Origin: an uncultured Muribaculaceae bacterium
GTDB taxonomy: Bacteria > Bacteroidota > Bacteroidia > Bacteroidales > Muribaculaceae
Direction of reading: 5' to 3'
Assembly: GCA_910589055.1 (NCBI GenBank)
Contig: CAJURN010000006.1
Coordinates: forward strand, 1 to 64,000
DNA: 64,000 bases
Position 1 is the first letter of the stretch, and the number at the start of each line of letters is the position of its first letter. Below the pieces are notes generated by a model. That model saw only the letters and a program-made list of their open reading frames with translations, ran no database searches and had not been told where the DNA came from. Of this stretch, positions 17,162-25,588 are shown one piece after another. A program made the position numbers and the translations under genes.

Positions 17162-17222
17162 GGGTGCACTTTCTGATGTAGCGGTAGTACGAAACAAGGC
17201 TGTATGGAATGTACAGCCTGGT

Positions 17223-19400
17223 GTGATAGCGCGCTGTATCAGTGCCGAGGATTTTGAGAACCTCGATAGTGTAAAAGGAATAAATATCCAGCGGGGCGTT
17301 ACGGCTCATATTTATATAGATGGCCGTCAGGTGGCCCAGCTCTCCGGTGGGACCTATGATTTCATCAATCAACATGATATAGATGATATTCTTGCCAAAC
17401 AGGCAAGACCAGGATTGGTAGGATTTGTTGGCAAAGCGTTCAAATCTCTTCTTAAAGCCATTACAGGGCAGAAGGTAAGCGATGTAATAGGGGGAAATAC
17501 CGTGGATTATTCCGGTTTGAGATCCATGGACGATGTGGTTCGCCTGTTGCAGCCTCAATCCGACATCCGCGTATATCTTAAATCAGATTACCCGTTCAAT
17601 CTTGTATTCGGTGCCGAAGAGGACTTCTCCGGAAAGATTTCCTTTGCACCCATGAAAATAATGTGCAGGCATCTTACCGCCGAGGTGGGATTGTCGCTGC
17701 AGATGAAGATTGTTGATTTCGACGCTTTCATCCGTGCTTTCCTTGTCGACCGCAAAATTGTTACCTGCGTCGACCTGGAGCGCTATATGACACCCTATGT
17801 CCGCGCGGCTCTTGTCAATACCCTCCGTAATGTCGAGATGGACGAGTTTGGAGTTCCGGCCGCAGCAGTTGCGGAGATAGAAAACCTTATCGCCCATAAT
17901 GTGTCGGTACCCGGTGTTTCGCTGACTCAGGTTCGTGAGATTACTGTGAACAACGCTGATTTCGACCGTTTGCGCCAAGTTGCCGACGAGCTGTATGTGA
18001 GCGAGAAAGAACTTGAGTTGGCAGTGCGCACAGGCGAGTTCCGCAACCGTCTCGCGAATGTCGAAAACTCGCAGAAAATAGCTGAGGCGCGTACCGATTT
18101 CGACCTTTACAAGGCTCTTGCCGAAGTGAATAAGGACCGTGCGCTACACGACCACGAGCTCGACGGATTTTACATGCTCCTTGCATCACAGAAGAAAATC
18201 CGTGAGGCAAAGAACGACTATGAGCTCAAGTCGGCTCTTGATGATATTGCCGCCATGGGACTGCTCAAGGATGATGAGATGGAAGCTCTGACAACCGAGC
18301 TTATGGTGAAGAAAACCGACCGGAATTCTGTTGCTGAAATCATGACGATGCAGAGTTTAGCGAAGGTTGAGGCTGAGCGCATACGTGTCGAGACTATGCT
18401 TGACAACGAGCGTTACCGCGCCTCCAAGAGTGCCATGAGCAACGCTCATGACCTTCAGGTTGACGAACTCAACAATACGATTGACCTCGATAACATCGCC
18501 CGCATCCACGACCGCACCACAAAGATTGAGGATGAGAAACACGAAACCGAGGTTCTCGGAATTCAGTTGGGGCGTCAGGGAATGGTCGACAATTATACCG
18601 ACCAACGGCACTATATCGAGATTGAGAAGAAAAAGGCCGATGAGGAAATGAGGTTGCGGCTTGAGGAAATGCAAAGCCGGCAGAAAGCCTCCAACCTTGA
18701 ACGCCTGATGCGGATTAACATGGCTCAGCAGGATCATTGGGCCACCCTTGAAGAGAAAAAGGCGCAGGGCGACCACCAACGGAAAATTGACGAGAAACTT
18801 GTCGACAACAGCCATGAGCAGGCTATGGCAGCTTCCGCTATTGAAAACCGCCGAGTAAGTGCCACCATGACTCCCGAGCAGCTTATGGCCGAGCAGGCCG
18901 CAATGTTGACCGGAGACGCCCAGAAAGCTCTTGCCGAATCCGGCGGCAATGCTCGTGCGCTGAAGGTGATGACCGAGATGCAGGCTAAGGCTCTTGAGGA
19001 TGCGCGCTTCAGGGAGCAACAGGCTAAACAGGATGCCACCCGTCGGGAAAATGACATCTGGAGCCGACAGCGCGAGTTCTTCGGTCAGTTGAGCCGGGAG
19101 CATGACTCCTCCCTCGCTGCGATGCGCGACATGGTGGGAATGGTTTCAGGAATGAAAGACCGGCAGGCGCAGACACGCGAGGACGAAATCAACCGTCTTG
19201 ACGAACGTGTACGCCACGAGCAGCAGCGTAACGACGATACTTACCGCACGGTTCTTTCACATGAGGAAAGCCTTCAGCGAACCTCGGTCGATGCCATCCG
19301 TGCCGCATCAGGTCAGGCTTTCGTACCGCCGCTGTGTCCCAACTGTGGTCGTCCTGTCGCAAGCTGCAAATGTAATTCAAACAATCAGGAATCAAAATAA
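17223..19400 (+). CDS. SPFH-domain coiled-coil protein with C-terminal Cys cluster
   Basis: The intact frame from GTG 17223 gives 725 residues; in-frame homology appears to extend upstream to the C9 tract (...AVWNVQPGVIARC), so the GTG is probably not the natural start. Residues about 1-230 look like an SPFH/band-7 module of the kind found in YdjI or virion-core-like proteins (RGVTAHIYIDGRQVAQLSGG, then strands and VTCVDLERYMTPYVRAALVN). Residues about 240-690 are highly charged and should be a long coiled coil. The end has PLCPNCGRPVASCKC with Cys705, 708, 715 and 717. SPFH proteins oligomerise at membranes and scaffold other proteins; that role is inferred. No transmembrane segment is seen; the membrane anchor may be the next gene, 17 bases downstream. 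Confidence 0.7.
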   Translation: MIARCISAEDFENLDSVKGINIQRGVTAHIYIDGRQVAQLSGGTYDFINQHDIDDILAKQARPGLVGFVGKAFKSLLKAITGQKVSDVIGGNTVDYSGLRSMDDVVRLLQPQSDIRVYLKSDYPFNLVFGAEEDFSGKISFAPMKIMCRHLTAEVGLSLQMKIVDFDAFIRAFLVDRKIVTCVDLERYMTPYVRAALVNTLRNVEMDEFGVPAAAVAEIENLIAHNVSVPGVSLTQVREITVNNADFDRLRQVADELYVSEKELELAVRTGEFRNRLANVENSQKIAEARTDFDLYKALAEVNKDRALHDHELDGFYMLLASQKKIREAKNDYELKSALDDIAAMGLLKDDEMEALTTELMVKKTDRNSVAEIMTMQSLAKVEAERIRVETMLDNERYRASKSAMSNAHDLQVDELNNTIDLDNIARIHDRTTKIEDEKHETEVLGIQLGRQGMVDNYTDQRHYIEIEKKKADEEMRLRLEEMQSRQKASNLERLMRINMAQQDHWATLEEKKAQGDHQRKIDEKLVDNSHEQAMAASAIENRRVSATMTPEQLMAEQAAMLTGDAQKALAESGGNARALKVMTEMQAKALEDARFREQQAKQDATRRENDIWSRQREFFGQLSREHDSSLAAMRDMVGMVSGMKDRQAQTREDEINRLDERVRHEQQRNDDTYRTVLSHEESLQRTSVDAIRAASGQAFVPPLCPNCGRPVASCKCNSNNQESK

Positions 19401-19417
19401 CATTCCCTCAGGAAGAA

Positions 19418-21109
19418 ATGGAAAATGACAATAAGCAGAATCCGCTTATCCAGGGCGACGGAAGTGCCATTTCGGTAAGGGACTTGCAAAGTAATGTCGA
19501 TAATCATACCGATTCACACGATGTTGTCAACAACAACACCGTGGTCTATAACGGCGCGGCAGCGGCGGAGAAACTTCTCTCGGAGCGTCGGGACGAGTAC
19601 CGCGCTTTCTGCCGCAGGAATATCGTGTCTCGGGTTATAAACCGAGCTACACGGCTTGAACTCAACGAAATGGCGCAGCGTCTCGGACTTAGCGCAAGCG
19701 ACGCAGAGGAAATCGAGAAAACAGTGCTTGCACATTTCGATACCGGACAGCTCTCTGCGGCTGATCGTGTCACCCTCGACCTTGCCATTGAGGCCGTGCG
19801 CACCGATACAGCCGGAGATATGGCGGATAAACTTGCCGCGTTGGCCGACAAGACAGAAGACGAGCAGGTGCAGTTCTATGCCAATCTTGTTCTTGCGGCA
19901 TATAATCCCGCCAAGTGCGTGCAGCGCTACGAACAACATTCATTCGACAGCTATTGGCAGACGTTCTGGAGCTATCTCGCTTACCGTCGTAGCGGGAACA
20001 ATCAGAAAGCCGAGACTGTGCTTGACCGCCTTGCAGCCTGGCATGACTATCCCGAAGATCAGATTACGCTGCTCAATGGAGCGGGATGTCTATATGGATA
20101 TTTCGCCTGCAATGGTTCGGATACCTTGAAAAAGACCGCCATAGGCTATCTCAACCACTGTGCGAGTCTTTCCGATATGCTTTCCGGATTCGTTGCTGCG
20201 TTGCTGTATGTATGCGGCGAACAACGCCCTTTGCATTACAGCGGGCGTCCGGAAGTGGACGTATACCTGCGCCTTTTCGGAGCGCGTGAGAAGAAAACAG
20301 CAACGGTTTCGGCTCGCCCGTTTTCCATCCCGGATACACCTGTTGCAGCTCCCGCAAAGGCTGAGATTGTGACGCCGCGGCGCGAGAATCCACCATCGCC
20401 CGCTCCGGCTCCCGCCCCCGCCCCAAGAACTTCAGCACCTGCTGTTTCTCCTGCGGCAACTCCGGTTGTTGCAGAGAAATCATCGTCGTGGAAGGTAATT
20501 GCTGTGATTGCCGGTGTGGCTGTCGCTGCGGCATTTTTTCTCTTCCGTTCAGGAGATGAAAAGGTCTCCGACGCTGCTGCTAACGAGGTGGAGACTGCAG
20601 CTGTAAGCACGGTTGAGGAAAACAAGGTTCAGGAGCTTACCCCTGCACCAAAGACTGACTCGCCGAAACAGCAGCTCAAAACAAGTCAACCGTCGGCGAA
20701 ATCAAACTCAGCCGCTCCCGCACCCAAAGTAAGCGATGCCAAGGAAAGCGAGGCTGTTGCCGTTGTTAAGGAGCAGCCCGTTGTGATTCCTGCCGAACCT
20801 AAGGTATCGCGCCTTGATCAGCTAAGCGCAAAAGCATCGTCAGGCGATGCGGCGGCAGCTTGCGAATTAGGTCAGATTTATCTTGATGGTGACGGTGTGA
20901 AAAAGAGCAACAAGACTGCCTTCACATACTTCCGTCAGTCGGCCGAACTTGGCAACGCCGAAGGTATGTATATGACCGGATGGTGTTACCGCATGGGACG
21001 CGGAACAAGTAAGAACCTTGACCTTGCCAAAGAGTGGTGGACCAAAGCCGCTGCCAAAGGCCACTCCCGAGCCATCCGCGATGTCAAGGAATTCGACACG
21101 CTCATGTAG
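19418..21109 (+). CDS. Membrane-anchored Sel1-repeat protein
   Basis: The 563-residue protein has no signal peptide. Residues 1-290 are a helical domain, beginning with an Asn-rich stretch (NVDNHTDSHDVVNNNTVVYN) that I do not recognise. A Pro/Ala linker (about 315-350) leads to one transmembrane helix (about 358-376, WKVIAVIAGVAVAAAFFLF). A second Pro/Ala/Lys linker ends in two Sel1-like repeats (about 480-550; ACELGQIYLDGDGVKKSNKT and GMYMTGWCYRMGRGTSKNLD). Sel1 repeats mediate protein contacts, often in signalling. By orientation the N-terminal domain would be cytoplasmic with the SPFH protein and the Sel1 part periplasmic; this is inference. Confidence 0.7.
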   Translation: MENDNKQNPLIQGDGSAISVRDLQSNVDNHTDSHDVVNNNTVVYNGAAAAEKLLSERRDEYRAFCRRNIVSRVINRATRLELNEMAQRLGLSASDAEEIEKTVLAHFDTGQLSAADRVTLDLAIEAVRTDTAGDMADKLAALADKTEDEQVQFYANLVLAAYNPAKCVQRYEQHSFDSYWQTFWSYLAYRRSGNNQKAETVLDRLAAWHDYPEDQITLLNGAGCLYGYFACNGSDTLKKTAIGYLNHCASLSDMLSGFVAALLYVCGEQRPLHYSGRPEVDVYLRLFGAREKKTATVSARPFSIPDTPVAAPAKAEIVTPRRENPPSPAPAPAPAPRTSAPAVSPAATPVVAEKSSSWKVIAVIAGVAVAAAFFLFRSGDEKVSDAAANEVETAAVSTVEENKVQELTPAPKTDSPKQQLKTSQPSAKSNSAAPAPKVSDAKESEAVAVVKEQPVVIPAEPKVSRLDQLSAKASSGDAAAACELGQIYLDGDGVKKSNKTAFTYFRQSAELGNAEGMYMTGWCYRMGRGTSKNLDLAKEWWTKAAAKGHSRAIRDVKEFDTLM

Positions 21110-21166
21110 GATAGGAGAGATAGACGAAGAAAGTTAAAAAGTAAAACAATAATATACGAAACAATT

Positions 21167-21643
21167 ATGAGAAAAGTATTATTCATTTTCGCACTTATGC
21201 TTGGGCTGGGCTTCTTTACGCAGCCGATAGTTGCTAACGGAGGTTTGAAGGCTAATAGTGAAATTGAGGGATTGGAAGTAAAAGTTAAAACTTGCCATGC
21301 TGATGCAAATGGAAATGTGATTGTATCGTTTACCCTGAAAAATGTCGCATTTAATGAAGTAATAAAATATGGTGTGAGGGGGTATGCTTCGGAAGTGTAT
21401 GATGATGAAGGGAATTTATATAATGGCGAGGGTGTATTAAAAGTTTCTGATTCCAAAGGAATATTTGAAAATTGGTGTGATGCAAAACTCCCAAAGAATG
21501 TTCCTATGAAATATAAGCTGAAGATTCCGGGTGTTGATTCATCTGCATCAAATTTAAGTATGGTAAGAATTTTTTTGTATAATACGGGATCTTGTGGCTA
21601 CGTTTGTTTTGAGAATGTCCCCATCCTACGCGAAGGAGATTGA
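21167..21643 (+). CDS. Small exported protein, paralogue 1 of 3
   Basis: This 158-residue protein has a signal peptide (MRKVLFIFALMLGLGFF...ANG). It shares a layout with two downstream genes: a G(L/I)-x-V-K-x-K-x-C strand, VIVSFTLKN, a YDDEGN-x-Y turn, a P-K-N-V-P-M-K-Y strand, GVDSSASN, and an ending ENVPILREGD. The fold is probably a small beta sandwich, like telokin-like DUF4352 domains, but no family is certain. The gene is visibly AT-richer than folP or cdaA. It starts 57 bases after the Sel1 gene and is probably in the same operon. Confidence 0.65.
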   Translation: MRKVLFIFALMLGLGFFTQPIVANGGLKANSEIEGLEVKVKTCHADANGNVIVSFTLKNVAFNEVIKYGVRGYASEVYDDEGNLYNGEGVLKVSDSKGIFENWCDAKLPKNVPMKYKLKIPGVDSSASNLSMVRIFLYNTGSCGYVCFENVPILREGD

Positions 21644-21654
21644 ATTCGGTTGGA

Positions 21655-22035
21655 GATAAATCGGCGACCTCCGGTCGCCATTTTCTGGAGTTATCGAGAC
21701 TCCACGCACACCTCCGGCCTAAGGCCTACGGTGTACGCGGTTACTGGTAAATCAGTGTCCTGCGGACACTCCGGCTGCCGGATAAAACTAGGCCGCGTCC
21801 GCAGGTCATCGGCACAGCCGCGTCCGCAGGACGCAGATTATTCAGTAACCGGGTACGCCGTAGCCATAGCGTAGGCGTGCCCGGAAAGGAACAAGACCAT
21901 ATGAGGCGTCCGCAGGCCATCGGCAATGCCGCGTCCGCAGGACGCAGATTATTCAGTAACCGGGTACGCCGTAGCTTTAGCGTAGGCGTGCCCGGAAAGA
22001 ACAAGACGAAAAGTGGCGTCCGCAGGACGCCGGAA
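21655..22035. repeat. REP-like hairpins with a tandem repeat of about 105 bp
   Basis: This gap between two paralogues holds no gene. It contains GGCGACCTCCGGTCGCC, a GGCACACC/GGTGTACGC-type hairpin, GTGTCCTGCGGACAC and several GCGTCCGCAGGACGC palindromes. Two direct repeats, about 21793-21897 and 21904-22007, each run from GCGTCCGCAGG through GATTATTCAGTAACCGGGTA to GTGCCCGGAAAG and AACAAGAC. Words such as CACCTCCGGC and CCTACGGTGTACxCGGTTAC are shared with the elements at 770-1160 and 6385-6770, so the families are related. Confidence 0.8.
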
Positions 22036-22061
22036 ACAGAGTAAAAACATTAGAAACAATT

Positions 22062-22508
22062 ATGAGAAAAGTGTTATCTCTCCTTGCGCTTCTGTTCGCG
22101 ATTGGCGCGTTTGCACAACCGCGACCGGAGGCGTCGTGCGACCTAGAGGGCATAAATATCCGGGTAAAGACTTGCATTGCAGAAGCGAATGGCGATGTTA
22201 TTGTGACGTTTACTATGGAAAATGTTGGTAAGCCAAGTGTAAACGTCTTGATTATGCCCACAGGCCATCAAGCGTATGATGATGAAGGAAATACATACGA
22301 ATGGAAATCACTCGCAATCGCAAAGGGGAGGGATTCCTTTAAGTGCGGAAGCGTCCAGTTTAACCTTCCGAAAGATGTTCCGGTAAAGGCTCGATTAAGA
22401 ATATCAAATGTAGATTCCACCGCATCAATGTTCCGGCTGATAAAAATCAATATGAACAAAGGTTGGGCTTATCTGAAGAACATCCCCATCACACGGGATG
22501 GAGATTGA
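22062..22508 (+). CDS. Small exported protein, paralogue 2 of 3
   Basis: The protein has 148 residues with a signal peptide (MRKVLSLLALLFAIGAFAQ). It repeats the layout of its neighbours: LEGINIRVKTC, VIVTFTMENVG, YDDEGNTYEW, LPKDVPVKARLRISNVDSTA, and KNIPITRDGD. The ATG context (GAAACAATTATGAGAAAAGT) is nearly the same as in paralogue 1, so the duplication included the leader. The REP-like block separates the two copies and may have been inserted or expanded after duplication. Function unknown; periplasmic or outer-envelope location is inferred from the signal peptide. Confidence 0.65.
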   Translation: MRKVLSLLALLFAIGAFAQPRPEASCDLEGINIRVKTCIAEANGDVIVTFTMENVGKPSVNVLIMPTGHQAYDDEGNTYEWKSLAIAKGRDSFKCGSVQFNLPKDVPVKARLRISNVDSTASMFRLIKINMNKGWAYLKNIPITRDGD

Positions 22509-22538
22509 CATATTAAAACATTTTAATCACAACATATT

Positions 22539-23144
22539 ATGAGAAAAGTATTTTCTTTGATAGCATTGTTGCTTTCAGTGAGCATATTTACTCCGACAGT
22601 TTCGGCTGATGATGCCAAGGTGAAGAAAGTTGTCGGAGGCTTGTTGAACGTTATTAGTGGTGCTACATCCGGGGCATCCACATCAACCACATCGACCGCA
22701 ACAGGTGCGAAATCAAACATGCGCCGCCCCGACGATGGTAAGTTGAAAGCCACATTTGATAAGGATGGAATTGTGACGAAAATAAAATCATGTACTGCTA
22801 ATGACATAGGTGATGTCGTGATTGTTTTTACACTTGAAAATCAAACCAACAAAGATTATCGGTGCCGTTTATTGAGTGAGCAGACGGATGTGTATGATGA
22901 TGAGGGAAATATTTATAAGGGCAACAATATAATATCGTTTGCAGTAGCAAACGGCGAATACAATATGTATAATTGTGAGGTAGAAATTCCTGCCGGCATG
23001 TTGTTGAAATATCGGATTAAGATAAAGGACGTTGACCCGGCAGCTTCAATGCTGAAAATGGTGAAATCCGAGACTTATAATGGTCTCGACCCGAGAAATC
23101 ATTTAGTATTCAAAAACGTTCCCATTACCCGCGAAGGCGATTGA
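22539..23144 (+). CDS. Small exported protein, paralogue 3 of 3
   Basis: The protein has 201 residues with a signal peptide (MRKVFSLIALLLSVSIFTPT). It differs from its paralogues by an extra low-complexity segment rich in Ser/Thr/Ala/Gly (about residues 45-60) before the shared beta domain: IVTKIKSC, VVIVFTLEN, VYDDEGNIY, KYRIKIKDVDPAASM, and KNVPITREGD. It ends one base before the ATG of the C25-like peptidase gene, the closest spacing in the cluster, which points to co-translation. Confidence 0.65.
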   Translation: MRKVFSLIALLLSVSIFTPTVSADDAKVKKVVGGLLNVISGATSGASTSTTSTATGAKSNMRRPDDGKLKATFDKDGIVTKIKSCTANDIGDVVIVFTLENQTNKDYRCRLLSEQTDVYDDEGNIYKGNNIISFAVANGEYNMYNCEVEIPAGMLLKYRIKIKDVDPAASMLKMVKSETYNGLDPRNHLVFKNVPITREGD

Positions 23145-23145
23145 T

Positions 23146-25512
23146 ATGGATTTCAAGGAGCGGATGGAGCAGATGCGGCGCGATATGGAGCGCCGCAGGC
23201 AGGAAATGGATGCGCGTATGGCTGATTTCCGTACACGTGTGGGCGCGACGACGCCTGTTGGTCGGAATAATCCACCATCACCACCACAATCCACGGAGAA
23301 TACTGAGCCGTTGCTGAAGCATCATCCCGGGCTTGAGGATGAGTCGGAGACTAAGCTCGGCATGTTCGAGCGCCTGTATGCGGCTTATCCCGGAGCACAG
23401 GCCTCGACTGTTGGCTCTTTCGGCTATTCCGACATGGATTTCTCGCCTATTGTCAATCTCCTGGCGAGTATAGGGGAGATTGAGCTGTATGCTTCGCTGC
23501 GGCCAGTTTCGGCGCTCAACATGTCAGACCCGCTGAGAAAGAACAAATCAATGTATTGGGATTTCCTACGGGTGCTGAAAGACCGCCGGTGCAAGGAGTT
23601 TCTCACTCCTTATCTCGGCAATGTAAGAGCTGTCTCGAAGCAGGTCAATATAATCCGTTCCATGCGCAACCGGGCAAATCATAAGGAGGTGCTGACAAGC
23701 TCGGATTTCAACGACTTCTTCACGAAATGCTACGTGCCTTTTTTCAATGAGGTGCTTCCGGCTCTGATTCCGCTTAAAAAACTGCCGGAGAACCGTCCGC
23801 CACGGAAAACTCTTTCCGAACCCGCTTCGAAAGTAGAGAAAACTTCCGGCAGAATCTGTGTTCTGTGGACCGATTCGGAAAAACTCGCGCTCAAATATTA
23901 TGGAAAAATTGTGGGTCGAGGAGAGACAGGACCGGTTAATCTTGCTGAGATAATCCGCGGGCAGTTGCTTGGATTCATGCGCGAGGCCGCACAGCCGGGC
24001 GTGGCGTATTTCCTGATAGATCTTTCGCTCCCGGAATGGTCGGGGCTTATTGACCGTCAGCGTAGTTGGCAGTCGTGTCATGCGGTGCTTGGTGCTTTCC
24101 GCAAGAGTGCTGCTGCCGGACATGGCGTGACCGGTCCGATGTCGTTGTTTATCATCGGAGGCGACGACGTGGTACCTATGCCAAAGGTTAGGAATCCTCT
24201 CGACGATGAGATTAAAAGCGCCAATCGCCTTGATGTTCTTGAAGCGGAAATAGAGGTTGATTGGCTATATGCGTTTCCTGAGAAAAATATACGGGTCGAC
24301 AGCGGTGGCTACCTTGACCCGGAAGCTCTTTCCGGGGCGGAAACGGCTTTTTATGTAAGTCGCTTGCCCTTGGAATCGGGGATGATGGAGACCACGTTTG
24401 AGGACGATATACTCCGCTACTTGCGCCGCTCGCTCGACGGGTTGAGGAATAAGATTGAAATAGGCAAGGTCGGCGCTGTGACAATGGAACGCTGCCGCAG
24501 GGTCATGGAACTTATGACCGCGGGATTTCCATTGAACGACATTTCGCGTTTCCCTCAGTCCTGCCGCTTCGGCAACTCCTTTGTCAGCCCTGATATATCG
24601 CTTGAGAAAGGAGCTATCGACGAGGATGTGGCGTTCGCTTATCTCAATGCTGTGAAAGACTGCGGAATATTGACATTCGTGCTCCATGGCGCGCCGGGAC
24701 CTAATGCGCCATATTACATAGGCGAAAGCCTTGAAGGCACACAGCATGTGGCTTTTGTTCCCGGACATCTTGACGGTTCCGGACCGAAGATTATCGTGCC
24801 GATTTGCTGCTGGGGCGCAAGATTCATAGGCTACCGCCGCGAAAATTCCATGCTTCTGACAGCGCTGTACAGTTCTGAAACATTGCTGTTTATGGGTTCG
24901 TGCCGCAGTGCGTTCGCTCCTTTCGATCCTGAAACGCCTGATAAACAGCCTGTAATCGGTTGCGCACAAAGGCTTATGCGCCTGTTCATGCAGAATGTTA
25001 TGGCAGGCTATCCTGCCGGAGAAGCGCTTCAACGTGCCAAAATCAAGTTTCTCACGCATTATTCCGAGGGGAAGCCATATGATTTGCTCACGGTTCAGGA
25101 ATTCAATCTCTTCGGCGATCCGATGCTCACGGCGGTTCCGTGTATGTCTTCCGAATCATTGGATGCCGAAATTTCCATTACCCCGACGGGTCTGCCTGAT
25201 TTTTCGATGTGCGATTATAAATATTCCGAAGATACGGTTTTTGAGGCAAGTGAAGGAGAGGTTTCCATTCTCGAAAAGGTCAGAGGACTTGTTGACGGAA
25301 ATCTTGAGGTGATACGCTCGCGTATGAACGACGTGTTATACCGCCATTACAACATCCACCCCGACAACCTGCGGAAAATCACCCGCTACCGTACCGGAAA
25401 AGGTCGGTCGGGCATGCGTTTCGTATATGCACGTAAATCGGCTTATCCATGCACTGTGTACGCTTTTTCTGACGAAAACGGAAATCTGAAGGAATTGGTG
25501 AGAACTTTTTAA
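23146..25512 (+). CDS. Cytoplasmic C25 (gingipain-like) peptidase with HEPN-like N-terminal part
   Basis: The 788-residue protein has no signal peptide, unlike gingipains. It starts with a charged helix (MDFKERMEQMRRDMERRRQE) and a Pro-rich linker. Residues about 70-215 are helical and include RNRANH, so Arg174-x4-His179 fits the R-x4-6-H motif of HEPN domains; this is tentative. Residues about 235-665 look like a C25 caspase-fold peptidase: LTFVLHGAPG (His514), IIVPICCWGARF (Cys554 aligned by the C-x2-G spacing), GYPAGEALQRAKIKFL and NLFGDPMLTAV. The C-terminal 120 residues are unassigned. Target and trigger are unknown. Being last in an operon with an SPFH scaffold, a membrane Sel1 protein and exported proteins suggests a regulated effector. 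Confidence 0.7.
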   Translation: MDFKERMEQMRRDMERRRQEMDARMADFRTRVGATTPVGRNNPPSPPQSTENTEPLLKHHPGLEDESETKLGMFERLYAAYPGAQASTVGSFGYSDMDFSPIVNLLASIGEIELYASLRPVSALNMSDPLRKNKSMYWDFLRVLKDRRCKEFLTPYLGNVRAVSKQVNIIRSMRNRANHKEVLTSSDFNDFFTKCYVPFFNEVLPALIPLKKLPENRPPRKTLSEPASKVEKTSGRICVLWTDSEKLALKYYGKIVGRGETGPVNLAEIIRGQLLGFMREAAQPGVAYFLIDLSLPEWSGLIDRQRSWQSCHAVLGAFRKSAAAGHGVTGPMSLFIIGGDDVVPMPKVRNPLDDEIKSANRLDVLEAEIEVDWLYAFPEKNIRVDSGGYLDPEALSGAETAFYVSRLPLESGMMETTFEDDILRYLRRSLDGLRNKIEIGKVGAVTMERCRRVMELMTAGFPLNDISRFPQSCRFGNSFVSPDISLEKGAIDEDVAFAYLNAVKDCGILTFVLHGAPGPNAPYYIGESLEGTQHVAFVPGHLDGSGPKIIVPICCWGARFIGYRRENSMLLTALYSSETLLFMGSCRSAFAPFDPETPDKQPVIGCAQRLMRLFMQNVMAGYPAGEALQRAKIKFLTHYSEGKPYDLLTVQEFNLFGDPMLTAVPCMSSESLDAEISITPTGLPDFSMCDYKYSEDTVFEASEGEVSILEKVRGLVDGNLEVIRSRMNDVLYRHYNIHPDNLRKITRYRTGKGRSGMRFVYARKSAYPCTVYAFSDENGNLKELVRTF

Positions 25513-25588
25513 ACGCTTTCGTAGGGCGATTTGCCGAAAAAATCGTTAACTTTGCCGAATAGCGATTGCGGGGCGGCGCTCCGCGGAA

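Noticed and set aside
21793..22007. CRISPR array or IS ends
   Set aside because: Only two long repeats exist, spacer-free, and there is no transposase or target duplication.
23146..25512. Type IX-exported gingipain
   Set aside because: No signal peptide and no C-terminal sorting tail; the start one base after the previous gene is firm.
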